In this document: piece after piece, positions 6,796-16,105 of the stretch | Layout: each line of letters begins with the position of its first letter | Numbering within the stretch: position 1 is the first letter of the stretch | Assembly (NCBI GenBank): GCA_013696305.1 | Contig: JACCYV010000131.1 | Span: 1 to 41,197 of the forward strand | DNA: 41,197 nucleotides | Direction of reading: 5' to 3' | Origin: Nitrospira sp. | Lineage (GTDB): Bacteria; Nitrospirota; Nitrospiria; Nitrospirales; Nitrospiraceae | The notes under the pieces: model-generated | What the model was told of the DNA's origin: nothing | Database searches by the model: none | The model's input: only the letters and a program-made list of their open reading frames with translations | Made by a program: the position numbers and the translations under genes

Positions 6796-8001
6796 CTACC
6801 GTTTGTTCGGAAGCACCGGAATGTCCCGGAGAATGGTCGATTGATCATCGGCCGCATGGCCGATGAACTCCCACCCTGTTTCCGGCTGCCCGTCTTGCGA
6901 CACCGCCGCGTCCTGGACTGTTCCGTCGGCTTCAGCTTCTTTTTCTTTGGCCAGGAGCTCGACTTCGCGAATCAGTGTGTCCATGAGATCTTCGATGGGT
7001 ACCTTGCGCATCAGCTTGCCTTTTTTGAAGAGAATGCCCTTGCCTTCTCCACCGGCAATGCCGATATCCGCTTCTTTGCCTTCCCCGATGCCGTTCACGA
7101 CACAGCCGAGCACGGACACATTGAGCGGTGTCTTGATATGGCCCAGTTTCTTTTCCAGCTCATTTGCCATTCGCACGACGTCGATCTCCACCCGGCCGCA
7201 GGTCGGGCAGGCAATCACATTGATACCACGATGACGCAACTCCAGCGACTTGAGAATCTCGAATCCGACTTTGACTTCCTCCACCGGATCGGCCGCGAGC
7301 GAGACGCGCAATGTGTCACCAATGCCTTGCGACAGGAGCCACCCGAGGCCGATGGCGGATTTCACCGATCCGGTCATGGCCGTTCCGGCTTCCGTGATTC
7401 CGATATGCAACGGATAGTTCGCCTGGGTCGAAAACAAGTAATAGGCATCGATGGCATGGTGCACGTCGGACGCCTTGAGCGACACCTTCATATTGGTGAA
7501 GCCCTCGTCCTCCAATGCATGGACGGCATTCAAAGCCGATTCCGACAAGGCTTCCGGCGAGGGCCATCCATACTTGTCCAGCAAGGGCCGCTCAAGCGAG
7601 CCGCCGTTGACCCCCACCCGCAAGGGAATCCCTCGCTCATTGACCGCCTTGATAACTTCCTGCACCTTCCACCAGGCCCCGATGTTTCCGGGGTTGATAC
7701 GGACACAATCGACGACTTCGGCAGCCTTGAGGGCTAGGCGATGGTCGAAATGAATGTCGGCGATCAGCGGTACCGTCATCGCCGCTTTGATCTGGGAAAG
7801 CCCGGCCGCTGCTGCCTCATCGGGCACGGCGACGCGAATGATCTCGCACCCCGCTTCCTCCAATTGACGGATCTGGGCGACCGTGGCCGTCACATCGCGC
7901 GTATCGGTCGAACACATCGATTGGACCGAAATCGGCGCATCGCCGCCGATCTTCACCGACCCCGCCTGAATCTGCCGCGTTTTCTTTCTAGTGATATGCA
8001 T
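6796..8001 (-). CDS. ispG: 4-hydroxy-3-methylbut-2-en-1-yl diphosphate synthase
   Basis: ISVQSMCSTDTRDVTATVAQI, CVRINPGNIG, ACPTCGRVEID and VLGCVVNGIGEGKEADIGIAGG are IspG hallmarks. Confidence 0.97.
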   Translation of the reverse strand: MHITRKKTRQIQAGSVKIGGDAPISVQSMCSTDTRDVTATVAQIRQLEEAGCEIIRVAVPDEAAAAGLSQIKAAMTVPLIADIHFDHRLALKAAEVVDCVRINPGNIGAWWKVQEVIKAVNERGIPLRVGVNGGSLERPLLDKYGWPSPEALSESALNAVHALEDEGFTNMKVSLKASDVHHAIDAYYLFSTQANYPLHIGITEAGTAMTGSVKSAIGLGWLLSQGIGDTLRVSLAADPVEEVKVGFEILKSLELRHRGINVIACPTCGRVEIDVVRMANELEKKLGHIKTPLNVSVLGCVVNGIGEGKEADIGIAGGEGKGILFKKGKLMRKVPIEDLMDTLIREVELLAKEKEAEADGTVQDAAVSQDGQPETGWEFIGHAADDQSTILRDIPVLPNKR

Positions 8002-8055
8002 GGTCTTCGGAGATCTTCTATTCTACTTTCCTTTTGATTGTTACCTTCTTGTCAC

Positions 8056-10002
8056 TTAACTGCCCTGCTCATCTCCGTGCGGCAGGCTCCCGACAAGCGA
8101 CGGCAACCGGTTCGCCCCATCTGTCGCGACTGCGGCTCCGAGCAATGCTTTGACATTCGTGTAAATTCCGTCTGCCGTCAAGCCATACCGTTCACGCAGC
8201 AAATCTTGCGGCCCCTGCTCAATGTACCAATCCGGAAGGCCGATGACCTTCGTCCGCAAATGAGTGACCCCTTCATCCGATAGGGCCTCCAACACCGCAG
8301 AGCCAAACCCACCCATCTTGGAGCCTTCTTCGACGGTCACCAGACAGCGAACGTTCTTTGCCGTCTTGACGATCAGCTCGGTATCCAAGGGCTTCACGAA
8401 ACGGGCATTGATCACCGCCGCAGAGATGCCCTCTTGCGCCAATCGCTCGGCAGCCTTAACGGCCGGCCAAACCGTCACCCCGATCGCCACAATCGCCACG
8501 TCGGTACCGTCCCGCAACAACTCGCCCTTGCCGATCGGCAAGGCCTTCGGTTCGGGATCCATCCATACTCCGAGACTCACGCCGCGCGCATAACGCACCG
8601 AAGCGGGGCCATCATAACTCACACAGGTCTTCATTAAATGCTGCAATTCGTTTTCGTCTTTGGGCGCCGAGACCACCATGTTCGGCACATGCCGTAAAAA
8701 TGCAAAGTCGAATGCGCCATGGTGGGTCGTGCCATCCTCCGCGACGAGTCCGCCCCGGTCAATGCAGAAGGTCACCGGTAAGTTTTGCGTGGCCACGTCG
8801 TGCACGACCTGGTCATACGCGCGCTGTAAGAATGTGGAATAAAGGGCGACGACCGGCTTCATGCCCTGCGCAGCCATTCCCGCGGCAAAGGTGACGGCGT
8901 GCTGCTCAGCAATGCCGACGTCATAGATCCGATCAGGGAACACTTTCTCAAAGGCATTGAGACCCGTGCCTTCACACATGGCTGCGGTAATGGCCACAAT
9001 CCGCTCGTCCTGGTGCGCAACCTTGATGAGCGCATCGACGGCCATGCTGGTATAGCTGGGCCTTGAGGCCTTTTTAGCCGGCACGCCCGTTTCGCGCACG
9101 AAGGGTGGGCAGGCATGGAACCAGACGGGATTCTCTATCGCCGGTTCGTATCCCAACCCCTTCTTTGTAATGACGTGGATCAGGACGGGGCCTTTCATTT
9201 TCAGCACGTTTTCCAGCGTGGGCAGGAGATGTTCGAAATTATGTCCGTCGATCGGCCCGGCATACTGGAAGCCCAGCTCTTCGAACAGCAGGCCGGGAAG
9301 AATCGCTCCCTTGGCCAGCTCTTCTGCCCGTCTCGCAATCTTCTGCACCTCAAGGCCGATATGGGGGATTTTTCGCAACAGGAGGCCGGTTTCTTCCCGC
9401 ATTCGCGCATAGAATTCGCCCGTGAACGTCCGGTTCAAGTAAGCCGAAATCGCCCCGACGTTCTTGGAAATAGACATCTGGTTGTCGTTTAAAACGACGA
9501 TAAAATCCTTGCTAGTCCCTCCGGCATGGTGCAATCCCTCCAGAGTCATGCCTGCCGTCATCGCGCCGTCACCGACGACACAGACGACTTTATGTTTCTC
9601 ATTGCGCTGATCCCGGGCTGCCACCATGCCGAACGCGGCGGAGACGCCGGTACCGGCATGCCCGGCATTGAAGGTATCGTAAACACTTTCTTCCCGTTTA
9701 CAGAATCCGCTCAACCCTCCGTACTGCCGAAGTGTATGGAACTGCTCCCGGCGCCCGGTCAGCAACTTATGGGCATAGGCCTGATTGCTGGTATCCCACA
9801 CGATCTTGTCTTTTGGCGTGTCCAGGAGGTACTGCAGCGCGACCGTCAGTTCCACGACGCCCAGGTTGGAGGCCAGGTGCCCCCCGACATTGGACACCAC
9901 CGCGAGAATCTGTTCACGGATCTCCTGGCAGAGCTCCGGAAACTGTTCGGGAGAGAGGCGTTTCAAATCAGCGGGACTGTGGACATTTTTCAATAGAGAC
10001 AT
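8056..10002 (-). CDS. dxs: 1-deoxy-D-xylulose-5-phosphate synthase
   Basis: GHLASNLGVVELTVALQYLLDTPKDKIVWDTSNQAYAHKLLTGRR, CVVGDGAMTAGMTLEGLHHAG and DVGIAEQHAVTFAAGMA. Confidence 0.97.
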   Translation of the reverse strand: MSLLKNVHSPADLKRLSPEQFPELCQEIREQILAVVSNVGGHLASNLGVVELTVALQYLLDTPKDKIVWDTSNQAYAHKLLTGRREQFHTLRQYGGLSGFCKREESVYDTFNAGHAGTGVSAAFGMVAARDQRNEKHKVVCVVGDGAMTAGMTLEGLHHAGGTSKDFIVVLNDNQMSISKNVGAISAYLNRTFTGEFYARMREETGLLLRKIPHIGLEVQKIARRAEELAKGAILPGLLFEELGFQYAGPIDGHNFEHLLPTLENVLKMKGPVLIHVITKKGLGYEPAIENPVWFHACPPFVRETGVPAKKASRPSYTSMAVDALIKVAHQDERIVAITAAMCEGTGLNAFEKVFPDRIYDVGIAEQHAVTFAAGMAAQGMKPVVALYSTFLQRAYDQVVHDVATQNLPVTFCIDRGGLVAEDGTTHHGAFDFAFLRHVPNMVVSAPKDENELQHLMKTCVSYDGPASVRYARGVSLGVWMDPEPKALPIGKGELLRDGTDVAIVAIGVTVWPAVKAAERLAQEGISAAVINARFVKPLDTELIVKTAKNVRCLVTVEEGSKMGGFGSAVLEALSDEGVTHLRTKVIGLPDWYIEQGPQDLLRERYGLTADGIYTNVKALLGAAVATDGANRLPSLVGSLPHGDEQGS

Positions 10003-10236
10003 TGCACAACTCCTTGTCAAATCTTGACAACTGGGCGCAGGTACGAATATTCATTCAGTGGGAAACAATTGTCTTGCGAAGATAGCGGCAAAGCAGCGCA
10101 AACGTTCCGTACGTCGCTTATCCTCACATATGCATTATCTCGTGTCAATATTTCCCTCACGTCTACGATACTAGTAAGATCCCTGACTTCTCAATAGCGA
10201 TGGGGAGTCTGTACGGTTCCGACGGCGCCAATCTTG

Positions 10237-11235
10237 TTAGGAACGGAATCGGCAGGTGAGGACAGTCGACAGGGTGAGGTCCGCAGCGCTTCCGGTGATG
10301 AAATCCAGATTCTCCACCCCGTAGAGCTGCCATAACAAACCGGGGACGATGAGGTAACTCACCCCGATGACCGATTCCGTCACGCCCTTGTCCAACACTC
10401 TAGTCCCCGTTCCGTGAAACGGCGGCGAATAGTAATCGAACTGTGCCGTGAAGGAAAGATTCTCCGTCCAGAGATATTCCAGGGCCACCAACCCGCTCAC
10501 CACCGGTTGAAGGTCCAAGCCGGCAATCCGTCCAGTGGGCAACACCCCGTTCACGTTCGCATACACGATCCAATGGGCCGCAATGGTTTTATCCAAGGCG
10601 ACGCCGATGCCGAAATCAGGATGCCCGCTCCCGAACACCTGCCCGGTATCTCCGGTAGGCGCTTTCACGGCACCCCGAATGGATATCGCGGGGACTGCGG
10701 ACGTTTCCTTCAGAAGTTGATACTTGGCGAACAGTGACCCATCCCCCAACCCGGTGGCGCCCTCCGACCCTTTAAACATGGTTCGCCCGCCGTTCGAAAC
10801 GTTAAATGCATAGTTGGTATCCCGGAGGGCTTTGCGCGGCGGCGATAATCCCGTGGTCGCATTTTCCACTCCTATAATCGCCCCCTCCATAAATCCCCCA
10901 TAGCGGTGGAGCGCGGGAATCTCCGCACCGATCTCCAGCCGGTCGGTAAGGCCATATCGAAGATAAAGACCGGCGCGAACGGTCTCAAACTTCATCGTGA
11001 CCTCCGCCTGTTCCTCGCTGTCCCTGGCAATAGTGGCCGTATTGGCCACCTCGAGCCGCACGTCGAAATCCCCCTTGTGGAGTACCGCCGCCCGCTCCCC
11101 CGGCATGCCGAGGACCAGCTGATCCAGTGCTTGAAAATTTCTGACCGGAAAGGGGCCAAAGCCTTCGGCTTTGAGGGAGCAGGGCGCTCCCCACAAGAGG
11201 GCAAGACCGCAGAAGAAAAAAATTGTCTGCTGCAT
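10237..11235 (-). CDS. Outer membrane beta-barrel, DUF3187-like
   Basis: Signal-like N-terminus, then FGPFPVRNFQALDQLVLGMPGERAAVLHKGDFDVRLEVANT and repeating amphipathic strands ending CRFRS. Confidence 0.65.
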   Translation of the reverse strand: MQQTIFFFCGLALLWGAPCSLKAEGFGPFPVRNFQALDQLVLGMPGERAAVLHKGDFDVRLEVANTATIARDSEEQAEVTMKFETVRAGLYLRYGLTDRLEIGAEIPALHRYGGFMEGAIIGVENATTGLSPPRKALRDTNYAFNVSNGGRTMFKGSEGATGLGDGSLFAKYQLLKETSAVPAISIRGAVKAPTGDTGQVFGSGHPDFGIGVALDKTIAAHWIVYANVNGVLPTGRIAGLDLQPVVSGLVALEYLWTENLSFTAQFDYYSPPFHGTGTRVLDKGVTESVIGVSYLIVPGLLWQLYGVENLDFITGSAADLTLSTVLTCRFRS

Positions 11236-11264
11236 AGTGATACGGGTCGTTCACGCACAAGCAC

Positions 11265-12470
11265 CTAGTAGGGGAAATCCAGGCCGGCAAAAATCGCTCC
11301 GCCCTCGCGGCTGTAGCCGTAATCGAGACGGCCGACGACATTGGGGCGCACGATGGCACGAAATCCGAGCCCGGGGGTCATGCGATAGTCTTGAAAACTC
11401 ACATCCTTGAACGAGTTGAACACCTGGCCCGTGTCCAGAAAGGGCGCCAGTTCAAAATCCGCCGTGACACCCGCCACTTTCGTCCGCAAGATGTGGATGC
11501 GCTCCTCGATGCTGAAGGCGATCAAATGCTTGTCGATGTACCGATCCAGGCCGAAGCCGCGCAGATTGTTCTGCCCGCCCAGTGATGACTGCTCGTAAAA
11601 GGGGACCTGAGAGCCGATTGTCGCCTGCAAGTCGGCACGGACGATGAGAATGGCTCGCTTCGACTCGCTCGGAAAAAGCTTTTTCACTTCGAGCTCATAT
11701 CGGGAATAGACCGGATGGTCGCCGTTTTTCACATTTTGGTTCAGCTCCGCATAGGCCATGACGGCTACACCGTCGGTGGGCGTCACCAAGCTGTCCCGCG
11801 TATCGTAGTAGAACGACGCGCGGTGACCCACGATGATGGACTCACCCTGAATGCCATCAACCGTCGGGAATTGTTCGACCGAAAACGGAAGATCTGTGGC
11901 GCCCCGCTGGAGTTGTACCTGCCGGACACGCTGCCCGACCGAAACTTGTGTCACCTCATTGGCATATAAGCCGAGCCGCCAGTAGGCGCGTGCCTCCCTG
12001 GCCGTATAATTCGACTCATCGGCTTCCACCGTCGACTGTCCGAGGCCGAAGAAGCGCGACGTCGCGTTCTTGAAAAAAGTTCCTCCGAAGTTCAGGGAGT
12101 ATTGTCCGTTACCGAAGGCCGGATCCACATAATCGAACAGGACCTTGCGCTCGATCCGCTCGGTCAGTGACGCAATAAATCGCATCTGACGGCCACCCGG
12201 ATCGTATTTGAAGAGATTGAACACCGCGCGGCTGCCCACGATCGAGTTCTGAATGAGCATGGGCGCCATGAGATATTTCAACTCACCGTCCGGGTCCGAG
12301 ATGAGGATCGGCGCGATCAAGCCGGCATCGTTACCGTCGTTTTTGCTGGTTGAGACGGAGGGAACAGGGAAAATCTGCGTGTCTGCGCGGGTCGAATCCG
12401 GGAGGCTCGCGAACAGCAGGCCGGCCAGCGCCAGGAGAATACGAATCAACATCAAGTGATTACACTGCAT
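11265..12470 (-). CDS. Omp85/BamA-type surface antigen barrel (about 400 aa, no evident POTRA repeats)
   Basis: Signal peptide, RASFYYDTRDSLVTPTDGVAVMAYAELN, SLGGQNNLRGFGLDRYIDKHLIAFSIEERIHIL, and terminal GRLDYGYSREGGAIFAGLDFPY. Confidence 0.8.
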   Translation of the reverse strand: MQCNHLMLIRILLALAGLLFASLPDSTRADTQIFPVPSVSTSKNDGNDAGLIAPILISDPDGELKYLMAPMLIQNSIVGSRAVFNLFKYDPGGRQMRFIASLTERIERKVLFDYVDPAFGNGQYSLNFGGTFFKNATSRFFGLGQSTVEADESNYTAREARAYWRLGLYANEVTQVSVGQRVRQVQLQRGATDLPFSVEQFPTVDGIQGESIIVGHRASFYYDTRDSLVTPTDGVAVMAYAELNQNVKNGDHPVYSRYELEVKKLFPSESKRAILIVRADLQATIGSQVPFYEQSSLGGQNNLRGFGLDRYIDKHLIAFSIEERIHILRTKVAGVTADFELAPFLDTGQVFNSFKDVSFQDYRMTPGLGFRAIVRPNVVGRLDYGYSREGGAIFAGLDFPY

Positions 12471-12500
12471 GGCGCTCGCCGGAATCGATCACACTCCGGG

Positions 12501-13115
12501 CTAGGGAGCTTTGATCTTATCGGATTTCTTGCGGAGTTGATCGACGAGGCCGGGATAGGAGGAGGTGTTGAGGATTTTCGCAAACTGACCGCGGTAATTA
12601 TTCACCAGACTGACGCCATCGACCACGACATCATATACACGCCAGTCGTTATTCTTATTCAGCAACCGGTAATCCATGGGGATTTCTGTTTTTCCGGAGA
12701 GTACCTTGGTGCGCACTTCCGCGTATTCTTTTTCGGTCCGCTCGTTGAGATATTGCACGCCGTCGCCGGAATAGTTCTCAACTCGATCTGCATAGGTATT
12801 GGTCAGCAGGGTTCTGAAGAGATCGACGAACTCCTGTTTATCCTTGTCTGACAACTGGTTCCATTGGGTGCCCAGAGACCGCCGCGACATTTCAGGATAA
12901 TCGAATCGCGCCCCGACCACATCTTCCAGCCGCTGCCGGCGCGCCTCATGACGTGCCGGCTTTTTCAGTTCCTGATCGACCAATACTTTGAACACTTCAT
13001 CGATCGTCCCCCTGATCGATTCGGTAGCCGGCCCTGCCGTAGCAGGCGATAGTCCCGACAGGAACAGCTGTACCACCAGCATCGCCCCAATCATCATCCA
13101 TCGCAGTCCATTCAT
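12501..13115 (-). CDS. mlaC: MlaC/Ttg2D-family lipid-binding protein (possibly HpnM-like)
   Basis: TRGTIDEVFKVL-type N-terminus, DYPEMSRRSLGTQWNQLSDKDKQEFVDLFRTLLTNTYADRVENY, YDVVVDGVSLVNNYRGQFAKIL. Start at 13115 supported by AGGAGGGGCGCAGGG. Confidence 0.9.
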   Translation of the reverse strand: MNGLRWMMIGAMLVVQLFLSGLSPATAGPATESIRGTIDEVFKVLVDQELKKPARHEARRQRLEDVVGARFDYPEMSRRSLGTQWNQLSDKDKQEFVDLFRTLLTNTYADRVENYSGDGVQYLNERTEKEYAEVRTKVLSGKTEIPMDYRLLNKNNDWRVYDVVVDGVSLVNNYRGQFAKILNTSSYPGLVDQLRKKSDKIKAP

Positions 13116-13197
13116 CCCTGCGCCCCTCCTGTGAGTGGTGAACCTATACCACCGGCTCCGTTCCATAAATCCCATCACTCGGTATCTCCCGCCAAGG

Positions 13198-13641
13198 CTA
13201 GTTGACCTTCCCATGTACATACTGGCTGACCAATTCTTCCAGATCAAGTCCCGATTCGGTATCCCGAATCTTGTCACCGGGTTTTAACGGATCACCCCCT
13301 CCACCGACCGAAATGGCCAGATACTTATCACCGATGATCCCGCGCGTCTTGATCGAGGCAATCGTATCCGAGTACAACTTCACGCCATCCTGAATCGACA
13401 GCGCCACTACGGCGCGGTCGCTGTTCAAACCGATCTGCCGGACACGTCCCACCTCGACCCCGGCTATTTCTACGGAAGCCCCTGGTTTCAAGCCCGATGC
13501 CGAGGTAAACTCTGCTTCAACCGCGTAGTTATGTCCTCCGATGACTTCCAACTTGCCCAGCTTGATGGACAGATATCCCAGGCACGCCACCCCGACGAGC
13601 ACGAAGACCCCCACCAGTAATTCCACCTTTGCACGTTCCAT
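13198..13641 (-). CDS. mlaD: MlaD/MCE-domain protein
   Basis: VELLVGVFVLVGVACLGYLSIKLG, then VEAEFTSASGLKPGASVEIAGVEVGRVRQIGL and IKTRGIIGDKYLAISVGG. Confidence 0.95.
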   Translation of the reverse strand: MERAKVELLVGVFVLVGVACLGYLSIKLGKLEVIGGHNYAVEAEFTSASGLKPGASVEIAGVEVGRVRQIGLNSDRAVVALSIQDGVKLYSDTIASIKTRGIIGDKYLAISVGGGGDPLKPGDKIRDTESGLDLEELVSQYVHGKVN

Positions 13642-13653
13642 GTGATCTCCTAA

Positions 13654-14415
13654 TCAGAGGGATGCGGTCGGCAGACCCTTCGCTGCGAGGGTGCCTCCGA
13701 CAAAAATAAATTCCCGAATCTCCTCATTCGTCGTCTTCACAAAGTCACTCGAGGGCGCCATTTCGGCGATCCGCCCCTTCATGAGCATCGCCACCCAATC
13801 TGAAATCCCGAAAATCTCGGGAATCTCGTGACTGACCATGACGGCGGTAAATCCAAACTGCCGGTGCATCGCCACAATGAGATCATGAATGGATTTCGCC
13901 ATCAATGGATCGAGCCCCGTCGTCGGCTCATCGAACAAGATAATTTCAGGTTCCATCACCAATGCGCGAGCCAGGCCGGCTCGTTTGCGCATTCCGCCGC
14001 TGAGTTCCGCCGGAAATTTGTGTCCCATGCCGGCCAATCCCACCTGTGCCAGTTTCTCGTCTACCCGCCGGGTGACGGTATCGCCGGTTAAGCGAAGTTT
14101 CTCCCGAAGGGGAAACGCGACATTGTCGAACACCGTCATCGAATCGAACAGCGCCGCGCTTTGAAACAACATCGCGAACTTCTTGCGGACCTCATTGAGC
14201 GCCTGCCCCTTCATACGGGCGATGTCCGTCCCGTCGATCCACACTTCGCCGCGATCAGGCTGCATGAGGCCGATGATATGCTTCAACAATACACTCTTCC
14301 CCGAGCCGCTTCCCCCGATAATCGTCGTGAGTTTCCCCGCGGGAATCGTCAAGTCGACCCCGCGCAATACGGCTTGCCTGCCCAATGTCTTTTCAACCCC
14401 GACCAGTTTGATCAC
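13654..14415 (-). CDS. mlaF: MlaF-type ABC transporter ATPase
   Basis: IIGGSGSGKSVLLKHIIGL (Walker A), LSGGMRKRAGLARALVMEPEIILFDEPTTGLDP. Confidence 0.95.
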   Translation of the reverse strand: MIKLVGVEKTLGRQAVLRGVDLTIPAGKLTTIIGGSGSGKSVLLKHIIGLMQPDRGEVWIDGTDIARMKGQALNEVRKKFAMLFQSAALFDSMTVFDNVAFPLREKLRLTGDTVTRRVDEKLAQVGLAGMGHKFPAELSGGMRKRAGLARALVMEPEIILFDEPTTGLDPLMAKSIHDLIVAMHRQFGFTAVMVSHEIPEIFGISDWVAMLMKGRIAEMAPSSDFVKTTNEEIREFIFVGGTLAAKGLPTASL

Positions 14416-14475
14416 ACATTCTCCGTCAGAATCGGCGTCACGATGCGCGCTTGATCCCGCCCAACTATCACGATG

Positions 14476-15243
14476 TCAGAGCAGCACAGAGGTAAGAAAA
14501 TAGTCCCACACGAGGATCAAGACCGCCGAGAGGACGACCGCTTCAGTGGTGGCGGTTCCCAACCCTTCTGCGCTGTGCTTCGTATGAAACCCCTTGTAAC
14601 AGCAGACCCAACTGATCAGGAGCCCGAAGCTGACGGATTTCAACATGCCCCCATACACATCCTTCCACTCCACCGCAGATTCGATTGAACTCCAATAGGC
14701 CCCTTCATTGCCGTTCAGCAACTGCACGCCGACCACGTAGCCGCCGTAGATCCCCACGACATCGAACAGGGCGACCAATAGAGGCACCGCAATCAAGCTC
14801 GCCACGAGCTTCGGTGCGATGAGGTATTGCAGCGGGTTGATCGCCATCGTGTCCAACGCATCGATCTGCTCTGTAATCCGCATGATGCCGATCTCCGCGG
14901 TCATGGCAGAGCCCGCTCGGGCCGTGACCATCAGCGCCGCGAGGACGGGACCCAATTCCCGGATGATGCTGAGCGCCACCGCCGAGCCGAGCACCCCTTC
15001 AGAACCGAACTTCCGCAGCGTGTAATACCCTTGAAGCGCCAGGACCATTCCGGTAAAAACCGCCGTCAGCACGACGACGAATGTGGATTTGTAGCCGATA
15101 AAGTTGAGTTGTTTGACGATCTGGTACAGACGGAAGGGCGGCCGGGTCAACCAGGCGAAGGAGGACAGGACGAACAGCGTCATCCGCCCCGTTTGCTCCG
15201 TGAGCTCGAGGGTGTATCGTCCGATGCGAGCAATGCCGTCCAC
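14476..15243 (-). CDS. mlaE: MlaE-family ABC permease (GTG start proposed)
   Basis: VLTAVFTGMVLALQGYYTLRKFGSEGVLGSAVALSIIRELGPVLAALMVTARAGSAMTAEIGIMRITEQIDALDTMAINP. GGAGGAGAACGCGGC precedes GTG 15243. Confidence 0.93.
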   Translation of the reverse strand: MDGIARIGRYTLELTEQTGRMTLFVLSSFAWLTRPPFRLYQIVKQLNFIGYKSTFVVVLTAVFTGMVLALQGYYTLRKFGSEGVLGSAVALSIIRELGPVLAALMVTARAGSAMTAEIGIMRITEQIDALDTMAINPLQYLIAPKLVASLIAVPLLVALFDVVGIYGGYVVGVQLLNGNEGAYWSSIESAVEWKDVYGGMLKSVSFGLLISWVCCYKGFHTKHSAEGLGTATTEAVVLSAVLILVWDYFLTSVLL

Positions 15244-15302
15244 GCCGCGTTCTCCTCCCGTCCGCCTGCCATGAGGCGGGACTGCACTCGTTCCCGGCCC
15301 TG

Positions 15303-16064
15303 TCAGGCCACGCCTTCGAACACTGCCCCGTCGGCACAGGCTTGATAGGCGGCGGTGAGCTGCGACCCCGCCACACGACTTTGGACACGCAGTCGATTGA
15401 GTTCGATCAGGCTCGTCGGATGAGCCAGGCAGGCGGCCACACCCTTCGCCCATCCAGATGGCCTGAGAAAAAGATTGAAGTCAAGGGGAAGATCTTCATC
15501 CGCGAGGTCCGACACGGTACGGACGACCGCGAACGGAATCTGACGCTCTGATGCAACCAAGCCCAGTGCCGCACTCTCCATGTCGAGCCCGATTGCCCCT
15601 GTACGCTCGGCGAGCGCCTGCTTATCGTCTGCCCGACAAAGCACCCGCGGCACCGTCACGAAGTGGCCGATCTGAACCGAAAAATGCTGCATGGCTTGCC
15701 GCGCCCATTCAACGATCGCCGGGGAACACTCGGACGAAGAGGGCCGATTCGTCTCACCCTCCATACTCACCCGGGTTCCAATCAAGACATCACCGATTCT
15801 GGCTGCCCCTAACGCACAGGCAAATCCCGCCGACCACACCGCGGCAAACCGCTCCTCCGCGAGTACGATCCGCGCAGTCGCTGTAGCCCGCTCAGGACCG
15901 ACGCCCATCGGAATGATCCACCAGTCCACCTGAGGCCGTGGCGCAACCACGCAGCGAATTCCCCCGATCGACCGGAGGTGAGTTAGTGAAAAGGCCTGGC
16001 GAACGGCGTCCGCCTCCCATCGAGTGGCCACGAAGACTCCGATCGAAGTCACAGATGCTCCCAT
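15303..16064 (-). CDS. hpnG: Nucleosidase/phosphorylase-family protein, hopanoid-associated HpnG-like
   Basis: MTA/SAH-nucleosidase-like fold (MGVGPERATATARIVL, GLDMESAALGLVASERQIPFAVVRTVSDLADEDLPLDFNLFL), directly downstream of shc. Confidence 0.82.
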   Translation of the reverse strand: MGASVTSIGVFVATRWEADAVRQAFSLTHLRSIGGIRCVVAPRPQVDWWIIPMGVGPERATATARIVLAEERFAAVWSAGFACALGAARIGDVLIGTRVSMEGETNRPSSSECSPAIVEWARQAMQHFSVQIGHFVTVPRVLCRADDKQALAERTGAIGLDMESAALGLVASERQIPFAVVRTVSDLADEDLPLDFNLFLRPSGWAKGVAACLAHPTSLIELNRLRVQSRVAGSQLTAAYQACADGAVFEGVA

Positions 16065-16105
16065 GGCACATGGCAAGAAAGACTGGCACGGGTGGACCCA
16101 CACTG

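Noticed and set aside
6775-7737. 320-aa plus-strand ORF
   Set aside because: Entirely antisense to ispG, which has unambiguous family motifs; low-complexity shadow translation.
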